Shown here: piece by piece, positions 13,962-14,548 of the stretch
Layout: each line of letters opens with the position of its first letter
How positions within the stretch are numbered: the stretch's first letter is position 1
Assembly (NCBI GenBank): GCA_036260415.1
Contig: DASZZX010000231.1
Span: 1 to 14,548 of the forward strand
Direction of reading: 5' to 3'
DNA length: 14,548 nt
Source of the DNA: DASZZX01 sp036260415
Lineage (GTDB): Bacteria > Actinomycetota > Nitriliruptoria > Nitriliruptorales > JAHWKO01
Translations under genes and position numbers: made by a program
The notes under the pieces: generated by a model
What the model saw: the letters and a program-made list of their open reading frames with translations, nothing else
The model's database searches: none
What the model was told of the DNA's origin: nothing

Positions 13962-14237
13962 CTAGGCGACGCCGCCGGCCACCGCCGGCATGATCGCCAC
14001 CTCGCCGTCCTCCGCGACCGGAGTGTCCAGTCCGTCGAGGTAGCGGATGTCCTCGCTGTCGACGTACACGTTCACGTAGCCGCGGACGCGGCCGTCCTCC
14101 AGCAACTGACCCCGGATGTCGGGGTGCCGTTCGGCGAGGCCCTCCAGGACTTCGCGCACAGTGGTACCGGCGACCCTCATCCTGGCGGTGCCGCCGGTGT
14201 GCTTGCGCAGGACGCTGGGGATGCGCACGAGAGGCAT
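13962..14237 (-). CDS. cysO: Sulfur-carrier protein CysO (MoaD/ThiS family)
   Basis: The 91-residue product is a ubiquitin-like sulfur carrier. Its start PLVRIPSVLRKHTGGTARM, the middle LEGLAERHPDIRGQLLEDGR, VRGYVNVYVDSEDIRYLDGL at 51-70, and the end VAIMPAVAGG match CysO of M. tuberculosis. In that system a C-terminal Gly-Gly is adenylated and thiocarboxylated, and CysM transfers the sulfur to a serine-derived substrate. Here two residues, Val-Ala, follow G88-G89, so the Gly-Gly is not terminal. The start is the ATG at 14237, with GAGGA 10 bases upstream; a GTG four codons earlier is an alternative. It is the first gene of the minus-strand operon. A Mec-type (JAMM) protease gene, common beside cysO, is not in the window. 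Confidence 0.92.
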   Translation of the reverse strand: MPLVRIPSVLRKHTGGTARMRVAGTTVREVLEGLAERHPDIRGQLLEDGRVRGYVNVYVDSEDIRYLDGLDTPVAEDGEVAIMPAVAGGVA

Positions 14238-14288
14238 GATCGGCACGTCCTCGATGGTTGCGTCGGCCAGTTCCTGGGCGTCATCGTC

Positions 14289-14325
14289 GGCGGGAGGGTA
14301 CCTGTCGGGCGACGACGCTCCCGCC
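14289..14325. promoter_or_regulatory. Inverted repeat and weak promoter in the cysO upstream region
   Basis: GGCGGGAG at 14289-14296 is the reverse complement of CTCCCGCC at 14318-14325. The 21 bases between them contain the palindrome GGTACC (14297-14302). On the minus strand TACCCT (14300-14295) fits a -10 hexamer for cysO, whose start is about 58 bases further, but no convincing -35 is seen. The dyad lies in the 127-base divergent gap between cysO and the plus-strand gene at 14365 and could control either. Confidence 0.3.
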
Positions 14326-14364
14326 TGAGGAGTACAACCGTGGGAACGACGGAAAGGGGCGATC

Positions 14365-14548
14365 GTGACCGTGCTGGTCGCCTGTGTCGGCCGACCCGAC
14401 CGCGGTGACGCCGACCTGGCTCTGCTGGCCGCGGACCGGCTCGCCGAGGAGGCGCTCGGCAGCGACGTCGTTGTCGAGTACGTCTCGCCCGGCATCGAGG
14501 CGGTCGCCGGCGCGGTGGGGGCGGTGCGGCCTGACACGCTGATCGTCG
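14365..14548 (+). CDS. Partial gene, resembles hydrogenase maturation protease family
   Basis: The first 61 codons are visible; the gene continues beyond the window. The GTG at 14365 has GGAAAGGGG (14351-14359) upstream. The sequence opens VTVLVACVGRPDRGDADLAL, comparable to the GxGNPlrgDDgvG opening of HycI/HybD-type endopeptidases, followed by a helix (LAADRLAEEALG), a strand (DVVVEYVSPG), a helix, and RPDTLIV, which corresponds to the strand ending in vvDA. If the alignment is right, the N-terminal acidic nickel-sensing residue after GD is alanine here, so it may not be a working hydrogenase protease. A CbiX-like or other alpha/beta protein is an alternative. No hydrogenase gene is in view. 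Confidence 0.5.
   Translation, partial: MTVLVACVGRPDRGDADLALLAADRLAEEALGSDVVVEYVSPGIEAVAGAVGAVRPDTLIV

Overview
The window is gene-dense, very GC-rich chromosomal DNA. GTG starts are common and genes often share a 4-base (GTGA/ATGA) or 1-base (TGATG) start/stop overlap. A block resembling the Mycobacterium tuberculosis cysO-cysM ... Rv1339-rph-rdgB neighbourhood points to an actinobacterium. A deep, alkali- or salt-tolerant lineage such as Nitriliruptoria/Euzebyales is a guess from the Mrp antiporter and the general style. I see no rRNA, tRNA, CRISPR array or insertion sequence. No gene-free stretch reaches 300 bases; the longest (6023-6293, 271 bases) holds a dyad and a weak promoter candidate.

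Layout. (1) 1-121: non-coding, with nested dyad symmetry. (2) 122-430, minus: a small histidine-rich unknown protein. (3) 529-6022, minus: a complete Mrp/Mnh Na+(K+)/H+ antiporter operon, transcribed mnhA-B-C-D-E-F-G. All junctions overlap or nearly abut except mnhC/mnhD, where a 70-base gap holds two hairpins. (4) 6294-6932, plus: a class I SAM methyltransferase, followed by a degenerate 45-base tandem repeat. (5) 7022-7708, minus: a DUF2461 protein. (6) 7790-8263, plus: an OsmC/Ohr-family protein with an in-frame TGA exactly where the family has its catalytic cysteine, followed at once by a SECIS-like stem-loop. This is read as a selenoprotein. (7) 8292-9674, plus: an FAD-dependent oxidoreductase with no ordinary start codon. 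(8) 9710-10030, minus: a small protein with weak ANTAR-like features. (9) 10182-14237, minus: cysO, cysM, a membrane-anchored unknown, an Rv1339-like metallo-beta-lactamase-fold phosphodiesterase, rph and rdgB, as one tightly packed operon. (10) 14365 to the window end, plus: the start of a gene resembling hydrogenase maturation proteases.

How the genes fit together. The Mrp operon gives cation/proton exchange for pH and sodium homeostasis. The cysO-cysM pair makes cysteine from O-phosphoserine and a protein-bound thiocarboxylate. rph and rdgB are housekeeping RNA 3'-end processing and nucleotide-pool cleaning. The OsmC-like protein and the flavoprotein behind it may form a small redox unit.

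The observation most worth following is the predicted selenocysteine at residue 66 of the OsmC-like protein. The upstream and downstream parts are in one frame, both conserved family regions are present, and replacing TGA by TGC would give a normal family member. Secondary points are a CysO whose C-terminal Gly-Gly is masked by two extra residues, an MnhD with threonine at an expected proton-path lysine, a short MnhE, and the hairpin pair inside the mnh operon.
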